Positions 37,864-46,424 of a DNA stretch of 64,000 nucleotides are shown piece after piece (position 1 is the stretch's first letter; every line of letters begins with the position of its first letter). Under the pieces are notes generated by a model. The model saw only the letters and a program-made list of their open reading frames with translations, was not told the origin of the DNA and ran no database searches. Position numbers and translations under genes: made by a program. The stretch covers positions 503,181-567,180 of the forward strand of contig NZ_JAHUZE010000004.1 in assembly GCF_019218265.1 (NCBI RefSeq), in the 5' to 3' direction. This stretch comes from Maritimibacter dapengensis. GTDB taxonomy: Bacteria; Pseudomonadota; Alphaproteobacteria; Rhodobacterales; Rhodobacteraceae.

Positions 37864-37934
37864 CGTAGGGTGCGTGCTCGCACGCACCGCATCGCACTCC
37901 CGCCGCATCGGTGCGTGAAATCACGCACCCTACG
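37864..37934. repeat. nested palindromic repeat element
   Basis: A 71-bp element with 13-bp perfect terminal inverted repeats (CGTAGGGTGCGTG and CACGCACCCTACG) and an inner inverted pair (CACGCACCG / CGGTGCGTG). The layout resembles REP/BIME-type elements seen in many bacteria. It lies between the AT-rich orphan and dodecin. Confidence 0.8.
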
Positions 37935-38075
37935 TCATATTCATCCCATCCCACGAACCGCCCGTCCCGGCGCCCCGCCCCGGGACTGACCCGGGGCGGG
38001 GCGCGTCTCTCAAGACCGCACTCCTCCCACCCCCACCCGTGCTACACTCCCCCCACACCACAGGGAGGAAACACC

Positions 38076-38285
38076 ATGTCTCATGTCTATCCGATCACCG
38101 AAGTCTATGGCTCGTCCGAGGAGAGTATCGACGATGCGATCCGAAAGGCGATCTCGACCGCGTCGAAATCGGTGCGCAATGTCGAGTGGTTCGAGGTGAC
38201 CGAGATCCGGGGCCACGTGGCCGAGGGCGAAGTCGCGCATTTTCAGGTCGGGGTGAAGCTCGGGTTCCGGCTCGACCGCGACTGA
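38076..38285 (+). CDS. dodecin family flavin-binding protein
   Basis: A 69-residue protein forming dodecamers that store flavin. VYPITEVYGSSEESIDDAIRKAI and RNVEWFEVTEIRG (flavin-stacking Trp) match dodecin. The ATG at 38076 has CAGGGAGGAA upstream. Confidence 0.9.
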   Translation: MSHVYPITEVYGSSEESIDDAIRKAISTASKSVRNVEWFEVTEIRGHVAEGEVAHFQVGVKLGFRLDRD

Positions 38286-38324
38286 TGCGGGGAACCGGGC
38301 AGCGGGCCGCGTCGTTGGCGAAGC

Positions 38325-38702
38325 ATGGAAAGATCGACCGCCCTTGCCCCGACCCCTGACGCCGCCCACGACCTCGCCCGGGTGGAGCGCGTCGCCTCAT
38401 GGCTCGACACCCGATATGTCATTCCCGGCACGCAGGTTCGCTTCGGGCTGGACTCGCTCATCGGTCTGATCCCCGGTGTGGGCGACACCGCGATGCTGCT
38501 CCCCTCGCTCTGGATCATGGCGGTCGCCTACAAGCACGGCGTGCCGAAGCGGACCATCGCGCAGATGGGGTGGAATGCGGGCGTCGATTACGTTGTCGGG
38601 TCGATCCCGCTTCTGGGCGATCTCTTCGACCTCTTCTACAAATCCCACCGCAAGAACGCCGCGCTGTTGCGGGACGCGCTGGGACAGCGGACGCCGCGTT
38701 AG
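38325..38702 (+). CDS. DUF4112 family membrane protein
   Basis: A 125-residue protein with the DUF4112 pattern: LDTRYVIPGTQVRFGLDSLIGLIPGVGD, WIMAVAYKHGVPKRTIAQMGWNAG-VDYVVGSIPLLGDLFD. Two hydrophobic hairpins indicate membrane insertion. Function unknown. Confidence 0.85.
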   Translation: MERSTALAPTPDAAHDLARVERVASWLDTRYVIPGTQVRFGLDSLIGLIPGVGDTAMLLPSLWIMAVAYKHGVPKRTIAQMGWNAGVDYVVGSIPLLGDLFDLFYKSHRKNAALLRDALGQRTPR

Positions 38703-38734
38703 CATTTCCGGCGCAGGCCGACATACGGTCATCG

Positions 38735-38778
38735 TGCCATACGCTTTCCATACGTCTTCCATACGTGTTCCATATGTG
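38735..38778. repeat. 4 x 11-bp tandem repeat, possible regulator array
   Basis: Four direct repeats of 11 bases: TGCCATACGCT, TTCCATACGTC, TTCCATACGTG, TTCCATATGTG. The common core is TTCCATA plus a 4-base spacer, the 7+4 spacing used by OmpR/PhoB-type regulators. It is 105 bases upstream of the small membrane protein gene at 38883. Confidence 0.7.
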
Positions 38779-38882
38779 GGCGTTGTCCAAGGGTCGGCCG
38801 CTTAACCTACCGTGCGCGAAGGGGCGGCCGCCCCCGGAACCACGGCGACACCTCGCGCGTTTCACGGGAAAGGAGACGTATC

Positions 38883-39104
38883 ATGAAATATGGTTGGAAA
38901 CTGCTTCTCATCCCGATCTGGGCGCTCTCGATCGCAGGTGCCGTCGTCATCGCAGGCCTGTCCATCGGAGCCATATCCTGGGTCACGTTTGCCGTCGCCG
39001 CGGTCGTCGGCCTGGTGCTCGGCATCCCCGCAGGTATCTGGAATACGAGGAAAATTCGCCGTGAAGACCCGAACTGGGAAAACGGTCGCTACGTGCCGGC
39101 CTGA
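38883..39104 (+). CDS. small two-helix membrane protein
   Basis: A 73-residue protein with a good ribosome site (AAAGGAGACG). Two membrane helices (about 6-28 and 32-54) and a hydrophilic tail (WNTRKIRREDPNWENGRY). Function unknown. The upstream 11-bp repeat array could control it. Confidence 0.7.
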   Translation: MKYGWKLLLIPIWALSIAGAVVIAGLSIGAISWVTFAVAAVVGLVLGIPAGIWNTRKIRREDPNWENGRYVPA

Positions 39105-39178
39105 CCCTGCGGCAATTTTCCGCGACGGAAAAATCCGGGCATGGCGTATGATCCTGAACATGTTTCAGGAGACCCGCC

Positions 39179-39664
39179 ATGCCCCAAGGCTACACCCGAC
39201 TGCAGATCATTCTTCACTGGCTGATTTTCGCGCTGATCGCGGCGCAATTCATCTTTCACGACGCCATATCCGATGCGTTCCGAAGCTTGGTCCGAACCGG
39301 CGGTTTCGAAGCTAACCCATTGGTTTTCCAACATGTTCTGACCGGCATTCTGATCCTGATTCTGGTCGGATGGCGCTTCTACATCAAATCGCGCCGAAGT
39401 GCACCGACGCTCCCGGAAAACGAGCCCGCCCTGCTGAAACTTGCCGCCCACGGAACGCATATCCTGCTCTACCTCCTGATGGTCTTCGTGCCCATCACCG
39501 GGCTCGTCGCGTGGTTCAGCATCTCCCGCGGCGCCGGCGAGGTTCACGAGGTTCTGAAATCGGTCTTGCTGGTCGTCATTCTGCTCCATATCGCGGGGGC
39601 GCTGTTCCAGAAATTCGTGTTGAAATCCAATGTGATGGAACGAATGATCCGTCCGAATCCATGA
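39179..39664 (+). CDS. cytochrome b561 family protein
   Basis: A 161-residue membrane protein with four helices and haem-ligand histidines in LQIILHWLIF (His13), VFQHVLTG, AAHGTHILLYLLM and VLLHIAGAL. Such proteins move electrons between quinol and periplasmic acceptors. It overlaps the next small gene by 4 bases (ATGA). Confidence 0.88.
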   Translation: MPQGYTRLQIILHWLIFALIAAQFIFHDAISDAFRSLVRTGGFEANPLVFQHVLTGILILILVGWRFYIKSRRSAPTLPENEPALLKLAAHGTHILLYLLMVFVPITGLVAWFSISRGAGEVHEVLKSVLLVVILLHIAGALFQKFVLKSNVMERMIRPNP

Positions 39665-39837
39665 CCCGGCTCGTCCTCTTCCTGCACTCGATGATCGGGA
39701 CGACCCTGGCGGGCGTCACGGTCGTCGTGGCGCTGGTTTCGGGGGTCTCCGGGCTATGGCCATTGGTCGGCGCGGCGGCGGCGGGATGGGTCGTCGGCTG
39801 GCCGATCGCCCGGATCGTGGCAAGACGCATTCAGTAA
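39661..39837 (+). CDS. small hydrophobic protein (paralogue 1)
   Basis: 58 residues with two membrane helices and an arginine end (ARIVARRIQ). It shares GTTLAG, a central G-rich turn and the -P/W-x-x-x-x-ARR end with the protein at 39918. Members of this family are often mislabelled CTP synthetase in Rhodobacterales; length and sequence rule that out. Confidence 0.65.
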   Translation: MTRLVLFLHSMIGTTLAGVTVVVALVSGVSGLWPLVGAAAAGWVVGWPIARIVARRIQ

Positions 39838-39842
39838 CACGA

Positions 39843-39856
39843 ATGACTTAGATCAA
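39843..39856 (+). promoter_or_regulatory. possible FnrL-type site
   Basis: ATGAC-TTAG-ATCAA matches 8 of 10 bases of TTGAT-N4-ATCAA. It lies about 61 bases before the ATG at 39918. Anaerobic control is only a suggestion. Confidence 0.35.
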
Positions 39857-39917
39857 AGACAGTAAACCCCTAATCTCCATACAAGTTTTTCAAACGCGCG
39901 TGACAAAGGGGAAAGCC

Positions 39918-40094
39918 ATGTTTCTGATTCTCGCACTCTATTTCGTCGCCGGCACATCGCTCGCCGGCATCTTCATCGTTGCCGCCCTCACCGCGGGCCT
40001 GACCACAGCCCAGCCCATCATCTGGGCCGCCGTCATCGGCTTCGTCGTCGCGGTTCCCGTTGTCTGGCTTCTCGCCCGCAGACTCCGCGCCTGA
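39918..40094 (+). CDS. small hydrophobic protein (paralogue 2)
   Basis: 58 residues, two membrane helices, ending LLARRLRA; a paralogue of the protein at 39661. The ATG at 39918 with GGGGAAAG upstream is preferred to the GTG at 39900. Function unknown. Confidence 0.65.
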   Translation: MFLILALYFVAGTSLAGIFIVAALTAGLTTAQPIIWAAVIGFVVAVPVVWLLARRLRA

Positions 40095-40142
40095 CGTTAC
40101 CGGTTGAACGGAAAGGGGCAGCGGGCTACGAGAAGGTCGTGC

Positions 40143-40219
40143 GGCCCCTTAGCTCAACTGGATAGAGCAGCTGACTTCTAATCAGCAGGTTCCGGGTTCG
40201 AGTCCTGGAGGGGTCGCCA
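40143..40219 (+). tRNA. tRNA-Arg (anticodon UCU)
   Basis: A complete cloverleaf: 7-bp acceptor GGCCCCT/AGGGGTC (one G-T pair), D-stem GCTC, anticodon stem GCTGA/TCAGC with loop CTTCTAA (anticodon TCT at 40177-40179), T-arm CCGGG-TTCGAGT-CCTGG, and an encoded 3' CCA. Confidence 0.97.
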
Positions 40220-40667
40220 ATGTATTTAGATATTTGATTGATATTCACCGATCACAAAAAACCTACCGGCTGCCACACGGCTACAGCAATAGTCATGTCA
40301 ATCCTCGACCCGATTTGAGCTGTAGATCGTTGTTGGGAAATGATCGCGGAGAACCAAATTTTTGGCTTTAATCGGGATCTGAAAGTGGCAGGTGTGATTT
40401 TAGATAAACTTGCCAGGCAAGTGTCTTGCGAGTGCACAACACTCGCTCAATGATTTCATATCTAAGGCATAGCATTTCCGGGGCTGAGATGGCCCGGCAT
40501 CGACAGTGAGCTCTGAGTCAGCTTCGGACCGGACAGTCATGTCAAACGTTTCGACTGGCTGGTTTGCTGGTGATCTGCCCATTCGGCATAGCTGCGGCTC
40601 GGAAAACTAAGTGGTGGTCTGCTGCACGTATTCGGCCCCGCATGATTGGCAGCGAGACGGGCCGGCG
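40220..40667. other. gene-free region after tRNA-Arg
   Basis: 448 bases of lower GC with only short unconvincing reading frames on either strand. No hairpin terminator or integrase gene was recognised. It separates the tRNA from the transporter operon and is a plausible boundary of an accessory segment. Confidence 0.5.
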
Positions 40668-42179
40668 TCACTCCATCTCGCCCTGAACAAGGCGTTGAGC
40701 TGCCGGACCTCTTCTGAAGTGAGCGACCAATGAAAGCCCAAGGATTACGAGCGCAAAGAGCCCCGCAACAAGAGCGATCGGTCTTGTCAAGAACACGCCA
40801 AAGTCGCCGTCTGACAACAAAAGAGTGCGACGCAGGTTCTCTTCCAACGGCGCGCCTAAGATCAACCCGAGCACCAACGGCACGACATCAAATCCCGCAA
40901 GGATCAATGCGAAACCGGCGATGCCGAAGATCAGGGTCAGCCAGAGGTCGAAAGTCGAGTTGCCGACACTCATCACGCCGATGCACGTAAAGAGTACGAT
41001 TGCCGGAAACAGCAAGGGATAAGGAATCCGAAGCAACCGCACCCATATACCGATCAGCGGGATGTTGAGGGCAACGAGGATGACCATACCGATCCAGAAG
41101 CTCGCGATCAGGCCCCAGAACAGCTCTGGGTGCATTGTCATGACCATCGGACCGGGCTGAATCCCCTGGAGCATCATTGCCGCCAAGAGCAGTGCCATCA
41201 CCGCGTCACCAGGAATCCCGAGCGTCAGAGACGGGATAAAGGCAGTACCGACGCCGGCGTTGTTGCAGGCTTCAGGCGCGGCCAATCCCTCGATGGCCCC
41301 TTTGCCGAACTCTGCGGGGCGTTTCGAAATCCGTTTTTCAATCGCGTAGGCGATGAACGTCGCCATGCCGCCGGAGGTGCCCGGCAGCGCGCCGAAGGCC
41401 GCGCCCAACCCCGAGCCGCGCAGCATTGCGGGCCAAGACCGTCGCCATTCCTCACGATTGGGAAGCTGGTCGCGCAGTCGCAGGCTTTGGTTCATCGGGG
41501 CAACAGACGCCTTTCCCACGCTCGAGATGACCTCGGTGAGCGCGAACAGCCCCATTGCGATGGGGATCAGACCAATCCCGTTTGAAAGCTCCGGCAGCCC
41601 GAATGTGAACCTTTGGAAACCAGTGTTCACATCGGTCCCGACGGTGGCGAGCAGCAAGCCCAAAAGGACCATCGAAATGCCTTTGATCGGCGACCCGCGA
41701 CCGACGCTGGCGGCCGCGACAAGGCCTAGCATCATCAGCATGAAATACTCGGCTGGTCCGAACTTGAGCGCGAAGGCGGATAGCGCGGGTGCAGCGAGCA
41801 TGAGGAGCAAGATGCCGACTGATGACCCCCATGCAGAGGCGATGCACTTGGTGAAAAGCGCGACGCCTGCCTTGCCCTGCTTGGCCATGGGGTAACCGTC
41901 GAGCACATCGACGGCCGCCGCCGGATGACCCGGAATCCCGATCAGGATCGAAGTGGTTCCCCCGCCGAAATCCGCACCAAAGTAAACGCCCGCGAGCATG
42001 ATCAGGGCACCATCGACCGGAAGGTAATAGGTGAAGGGCAGCAAGAGCGAGATCGTGATCAACGCACCCAAGCCCGGCAAGACCCCGACGAGTGTGCCAA
42101 GCAAGACCCCAGCAAAACAATACCAGAGGTTCGCAAGGGTCAGAGCTTCTGAAAAGCCGAGAATGATGTGATCCAGCAT
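40668..42179 (-). CDS. tctA: tripartite tricarboxylate transporter, TctA large permease
   Basis: A 503-residue membrane protein with about 12 helices. The typical TctA segments GVLPGLGALITISLLLPFTY (20-residue block near 34), GIPGHPAAAVDVLDGYP and GLGAAFGALPGTSGGMATF are present. It is the last gene of the minus-strand unit after TctB. It takes up a carboxylate with the TctC binding protein, driven by an ion gradient. Confidence 0.95.
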   Translation of the reverse strand: MLDHIILGFSEALTLANLWYCFAGVLLGTLVGVLPGLGALITISLLLPFTYYLPVDGALIMLAGVYFGADFGGGTTSILIGIPGHPAAAVDVLDGYPMAKQGKAGVALFTKCIASAWGSSVGILLLMLAAPALSAFALKFGPAEYFMLMMLGLVAAASVGRGSPIKGISMVLLGLLLATVGTDVNTGFQRFTFGLPELSNGIGLIPIAMGLFALTEVISSVGKASVAPMNQSLRLRDQLPNREEWRRSWPAMLRGSGLGAAFGALPGTSGGMATFIAYAIEKRISKRPAEFGKGAIEGLAAPEACNNAGVGTAFIPSLTLGIPGDAVMALLLAAMMLQGIQPGPMVMTMHPELFWGLIASFWIGMVILVALNIPLIGIWVRLLRIPYPLLFPAIVLFTCIGVMSVGNSTFDLWLTLIFGIAGFALILAGFDVVPLVLGLILGAPLEENLRRTLLLSDGDFGVFLTRPIALVAGLFALVILGLSLVAHFRRGPAAQRLVQGEME

Positions 42180-42188
42180 CGTTGTGTC

Positions 42189-42647
42189 TCAGAATGGGAG
42201 GGCTGACAAAGGCATGCCCAATGCCACGATGAAGACGAGCCAGCTTAGGACGGAAAGCCCGATGGCCAACAAGACGAGCGTGCTGAGTTTCGTCTTGGGG
42301 TCGGCAAATCCGGCGACGACCACGGCCAGAAATGCACTTGGAACCAACCCCAATAGGCGGATCGTCAGGGCAAAGACCGCAACCGAACCGATCACGCATA
42401 GGATCGCGCGAAGATTGACGCGTGCGATCGCCCCCGGCTTGCCCCCTCGCATAAGCGCGGGAGCCGCGATGAGCGCCCCGCACAGTGCCAACGCCACGCC
42501 AAGTATAGTCGGAAAAAACCCCGGCCCCATATTGCCGAGCGACCCGAGATTGAGGTGCGTTCCTGCGCGAAGAGCTGCGCCGCCGCCAATCACGGCGAGG
42601 GCCAGCCCCCCCAGAATATCTCGGCTTCGCTCGGGCAAAAGGTTCAT
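42189..42647 (-). CDS. tctB: tripartite tricarboxylate transporter, TctB small subunit
   Basis: A 152-residue protein with four membrane helices. It begins MNLLPERSRDILGGLALAVIGG, the TctB N-terminal pattern, with GNMGPGFFPTILGVAL as the family motif. It overlaps the hydrolase upstream by 4 bases and is 9 bases from TctA. Confidence 0.9.
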   Translation of the reverse strand: MNLLPERSRDILGGLALAVIGGGAALRAGTHLNLGSLGNMGPGFFPTILGVALALCGALIAAPALMRGGKPGAIARVNLRAILCVIGSVAVFALTIRLLGLVPSAFLAVVVAGFADPKTKLSTLVLLAIGLSVLSWLVFIVALGMPLSALPF

Positions 42648-43582
42648 ACGGTCGCCTCCGCGTGCACAATTTTTCTCAGGTGCGCACTCACCCGCACCAT
42701 CGCTTCGTTCGCTGCATCGAAACGGTATTTGGTAAAGCCATGAGGCATACCCTCAAACACGTCGAGTGTGACTTTTGCACCGCCAGAACTGGCCTTCTCG
42801 GCAGCCGTCATCGCTTCGCTCAAGAGGCCTTCGACGCTGCCGACGATGATGTGCACCGGCGGCAGTCCAGAGAGATCACCATAGATCGGTGAGGCCCGCG
42901 GGTCGTCGCGTGGCGCAGCGCCCATGTAAATTGCGATCATATCAGAGCCCATGGCGCGTGTGGCGATGTCTTTGCCAGCGTTGAAGTCCCAACTTTCACC
43001 AGACAGGGTCAAATCCACAAAGGGGCTGATGCATGTCACGACCAAGGGCGGAGGGGCCCCTTCATCCCGCAGGGCAGCCGCCGCAGCCAGAACCAGACCG
43101 CCACCTGCGCTTTCGCCGACCAGCGCGAAACGTCGCCCTTCGGCCCCAAGCGCCTTGGCAACGGTCACTGCATCGTCAAACGCTGCGGGAAACGGATCCT
43201 CGGGGGCCTGACGATAGGCGACCGCAAAGACCGTGCAGCCCGTTCCCAGAGCGATCTCTTTCGCGTTGGCACGCCCAAGATCGAGGCTTCCACGGATATA
43301 GCCGCCCCCATGAAAGAACACGAGAACCACATCGCTAGCACCTTCGCCCGCGATCCATTCCCCCGGACAGCCACCCACCTCGCCCGGCGTGACGGTCAAC
43401 CCCTCCGGTTCAGGGCGAAAGAACGGATTGGAGATCATGGTCGCGGTCGCGGCCCGGAGCGAGGCGATGTCGCCGCTGGCCCGGTAGCTGGTCGCGAAAT
43501 TCACGTTCTCGAGCATTTTGCGCACGGTCTCGATATCCCCGCTCGTTGCGGGGATATCGTTACGCGTCAGACCGTCGGTCAT
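42644..43582 (-). CDS. alpha/beta hydrolase (HSL-type esterase) inside the Tct operon
   Basis: A 312-residue serine hydrolase: oxyanion HGGGYIRGS near 93, nucleophile GESAGGG near 158, and a C-terminal GMPHGFTKY for the His. The hormone-sensitive-lipase branch acts on small esters or lactones. It overlaps both TctC and TctB genes by 4 bases, so it is co-translated with the transporter and probably hydrolyses an imported ester or the lactone form of the substrate. Confidence 0.88.
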   Translation of the reverse strand: MTDGLTRNDIPATSGDIETVRKMLENVNFATSYRASGDIASLRAATATMISNPFFRPEPEGLTVTPGEVGGCPGEWIAGEGASDVVLVFFHGGGYIRGSLDLGRANAKEIALGTGCTVFAVAYRQAPEDPFPAAFDDAVTVAKALGAEGRRFALVGESAGGGLVLAAAAALRDEGAPPPLVVTCISPFVDLTLSGESWDFNAGKDIATRAMGSDMIAIYMGAAPRDDPRASPIYGDLSGLPPVHIIVGSVEGLLSEAMTAAEKASSGGAKVTLDVFEGMPHGFTKYRFDAANEAMVRVSAHLRKIVHAEATV

Positions 43583-44559
43583 TGATCGAGGCTCACGCCG
43601 AGGTCTTCGATCAGGGCTTTGGTCCCGGGTGTTTCCGCTTCGATGAAAGCCGCGAAATCGGCAGGCGTGCTTGCAATCGGTGTATAGCCATTGGGCACGG
43701 CGATCTCCGAGACGAACGCAGGGTCAGTGATGACGGCCTTGAAGCTTTCTTGGATCTTGGTCTTGATCTCGTCCGGGGTGCCGCCCGGCACCGCGATGCC
43801 GACGATGGCGTAGATGTCCAGATCGGGATAGCCGACTTCGGCGAAGGTCGGGACATCCGGCAGCGACGGCTGCCGCTCGTCGCCGTTCATCGCGAGCATC
43901 CGAAGTTTGCCGCCCTCGCCGAACCGCGTGGCGAGAACTGAACTGGCGACGGTCACATCGACCTGTCCGCCGAGCATGTCCTGTAACATCTGCCCTCCGT
44001 TGGAATAGGGCACGTGCTTCATGTCGAGCCCGGCAGCCTGAAGATACTTGGCCATGCCGAGGTGCATCATGTGGCCGACGCCGAACGAGCCGAAGGTGTG
44101 ACTCGCGCCTTCGGCCTTCATCATCGCGTCGAAATCCTCGACTGTCTGAGCTTCCAGCCCGCCTCTCACGAGCAGGCCGAACTCGATCCGGAACAACTGG
44201 GACACCGGCTCCAGATCGGTCGCGGCATCATAGGGCAACTGTTTGTAAAGGATCGGGTTGTTCAGGAAAGTCGACTCGGTGCCGACGAAGATCGTGTATC
44301 CGTCAGGCTCCGCTTGCGCGACGGTATTGGCCGAGATGACTTCGTTCCCGCCGGGGCGCGTATCGACGACGACAGGCTGCCCCCAGCCCTCTTGCAGTTT
44401 TTCGGCAATCGCGCGGGTCACGGCGTCCATCGCAAAGCCGGGATAGGCGTGGATGAGCGTGACGGGTTTGGTCGGGTAATCCTGCGCGGCCGCGGTGAAC
44501 GGGGCGGCGAAGCTCGCAGCGATCGCAATGCCCGCAAGACGGGTGATGGCACGTTTCAT
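43579..44559 (-). CDS. tctC: TctC/Bug-family substrate-binding protein
   Basis: A 326-residue periplasmic binding protein: signal peptide about 1-24 (ending TAAAQ), then YPTKPVTLIHAYPGFAMDAVTR and VVDTRPGGNEVISANTVAQ, the Bug signatures. The start at 44559 has GGAGGACCTTC upstream. It is the first transporter gene after the AraC regulator. Confidence 0.93.
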   Translation of the reverse strand: MKRAITRLAGIAIAASFAAPFTAAAQDYPTKPVTLIHAYPGFAMDAVTRAIAEKLQEGWGQPVVVDTRPGGNEVISANTVAQAEPDGYTIFVGTESTFLNNPILYKQLPYDAATDLEPVSQLFRIEFGLLVRGGLEAQTVEDFDAMMKAEGASHTFGSFGVGHMMHLGMAKYLQAAGLDMKHVPYSNGGQMLQDMLGGQVDVTVASSVLATRFGEGGKLRMLAMNGDERQPSLPDVPTFAEVGYPDLDIYAIVGIAVPGGTPDEIKTKIQESFKAVITDPAFVSEIAVPNGYTPIASTPADFAAFIEAETPGTKALIEDLGVSLDQ

Positions 44560-44655
44560 GAAGGTCCTCCTCTTGGTCGCCGTTCTCCTCCAGACCGGCG
44601 TGCTGGTAGAGGACCATAAAAGCAGCGGACTGCATTTTCTTGACATTTTGGGACA

Positions 44656-45669
44656 TCACGCATCTTCGCGTTTCATCGCCCTCCGGCTCGCAAGGGGAGC
44701 AATTCCAAACGCACTCCGATACCAGCGACTGAAAACAGACGAGCTTTCAAAACCAATGAGATAGGTGATCTCGGTCAGTGACCTGTCGCTGGCAAGAACA
44801 TATTGCTGCGCAAGCTCTCGTCGCACTTCGTCCAGCAGAACGGAAAACGTAAGACCTTCAACCGCGAGCCGCCGCTGCACCGTCCGCCGATCCATTTCGA
44901 GCAGACCCGCGATTCGATCCGCGCGCGCTTCGCCCCGGGCAATGAGCAGGATGATCAATTGCCGAACGCGATAGGAAAACACATCCGGCGCTTCGGCAGC
45001 ACGCGACAAGATTTGATCCGCCTGCGCGTCGATGACTTGCGCCGTCGTCGGTCGTCTGATCGAACGTGCAAGGTCCCTAGGTTCCAGAACTAGCGCGTTG
45101 AGTTCCTGTCCGAACGCCGGCACCGAACCGAAGTGCTTTCGGTAAACGGCATCGGGCAACGCCTTGGCATGGCGAAACCGAACGCCCTTCGGCGACCATT
45201 CTGTGCCCAGAACCCACCTGAGCATCTCGGTCACACCGCACAGGATCATTTCGGCACTTTGTCGCGACAGGATGTGCTTTCGAGTCAACAGTTCGACCGT
45301 GAGCAAAGTCAATTCGCCATCGTCGACCACCGAGAGAAACAACGCACTGGAATGGAGGTGAAAGGCACGCGCCATGGTCTCCAGCACATCGCCGAGCGTC
45401 TCCTTTTCACGCAGCACCAAAGCGACCGGGCCAAGATCTGGCATCTTCCTGAAGGCGGCGAACTGAAGTCCGAAATCCTGCATTTCGAGGGTTTTGGCAG
45501 CAGTTTCCAACAGTGCCATTGGCGCTTCGACTGGCACCCGAGCGTCAGGATGGTCATTCAAGGACAGCGGCACACCACTCGCCCGAAACACCTGCTCTGG
45601 GTCTGCCTGAAGCACCTTTAGGAAATCAACAAGGTCAAGGATAAGAGTTCCCCGAATGTTGGCCGTCAT
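44656..45669 (-). CDS. AraC-family regulator
   Basis: A 337-residue protein with an N-terminal arabinose-binding-like (OruR/ArgR-type) sensory domain and a C-terminal AraC double helix-turn-helix (GLLEMDRRTVQRRLAVEGLT; ITYLIGFESSSVFSRWYRSAFG in two blocks). It precedes tctC by 96 bases on the same strand and likely controls the transporter operon. Confidence 0.9.
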   Translation of the reverse strand: MTANIRGTLILDLVDFLKVLQADPEQVFRASGVPLSLNDHPDARVPVEAPMALLETAAKTLEMQDFGLQFAAFRKMPDLGPVALVLREKETLGDVLETMARAFHLHSSALFLSVVDDGELTLLTVELLTRKHILSRQSAEMILCGVTEMLRWVLGTEWSPKGVRFRHAKALPDAVYRKHFGSVPAFGQELNALVLEPRDLARSIRRPTTAQVIDAQADQILSRAAEAPDVFSYRVRQLIILLIARGEARADRIAGLLEMDRRTVQRRLAVEGLTFSVLLDEVRRELAQQYVLASDRSLTEITYLIGFESSSVFSRWYRSAFGIAPLASRRAMKREDA

Positions 45670-46211
45670 GTCCCATCCATGTTGCTGGGTCGGAGTTGCT
45701 TTGAGACCGAATTAGAGGCCAAGCCTATACTGCGATGGCATTGCTGTCGCCGTATTCATCAAACAAGCGCGATGAAGGTTTTGCCGATTTTGGAATTTGT
45801 AGATCGCACGGTCGTTTTAGCTCATTTCAGCACTTGGAGACGAATCTACGGACATCTGCCCTCGGCCCAACGAGTCTACGACCATCTCGGGTGTTTTGCG
45901 GACCGTTGCCCCAGACACGGGGGGAGGCCGGTTCCGCCCCTGAGCAGACATTCGTTCCAAGTGCAGCGCCAGATTCCAAGGGGCTTGGTTGGTGGCGAGG
46001 GGAATTCATCTCATGTGCTGCATGGGCCTCGTGGTCAGCGCCTCCCAAGCCCGAGAAAGCGCTTGAGGTGGGTAAACGGCAACGTGCCAATTTTTTTCAA
46101 AGCGTCATCGAGATGTGGTATGGCGTTGTCTTGGAGGTCTCGCGGGAAACCTGGCGCACGTCGGCGTTCGGGCCGCGTTAGCTTCTGGATGTGCAAGGCT
46201 GACAGTCCTTA
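45670..46211. other. gene-free region before the IS remnant
   Basis: About 540 bases with only reading frames of unconvincing composition and no recognised domain. It probably holds the AraC promoter on its left edge and decayed sequence in the rest. Confidence 0.5.
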
Positions 46212-46424
46212 TCAAGGCGCGATGCCGAAGGGGCCCTTTGCGGGCGGGCGCGCCTGGACTGCCTCATCGCTGAAAACCTTCTGCGGCTCATGCGTGTCGG
46301 TTGGCGCTGCATCTCAGTTCATCTCGGGATCGAACCAGATCGTCGGCCCTGCATCACGTTGCTTGTGCGCTTCACCATAGACTGGCCGGTTCTTGCTCTC
46401 GCAGGCGGGAGGTTTAGGCCTTCT
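46212..46424 (-). pseudogene. IS5-family transposase remnant (N-terminal part)
   Basis: One minus-strand frame reads RPVYGEAHKQRDAGPTIWFD, then PEMN, a TGA stop at 46314-46316, then DAAPTDTHEPQKVFSDEAVQ and KGPFGIAP. This follows the usual IS5 transposase start (NWPAYNEALKxRGSLTIWFD, PEMTWxAAPTGKRGRQxVYSDAAIQ, KxLFGMALR), with the tryptophan after the Thr changed to stop. The remainder of the transposase is absent, so this is a dead fragment. Confidence 0.75.

Noticed and set aside
39115..39134. Small TTTTCCG/CGGAAAA hairpin as a terminator
   Set aside because: The stem is only 7 bp with a 3-base loop, and no T run follows on the plus strand.
40143..40219. tRNA-Arg as a proven phage or island attachment site
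   Set aside because: No integrase and no repeated tRNA 3' end were found within the window, so this stays a suggestion only.
45679..46380. Reading frames of 148-233 codons in the gap right of the AraC gene
   Set aside because: Unusual residue content, no ribosome site, no recognisable domain; the right end overlaps the IS5 remnant on the other strand.
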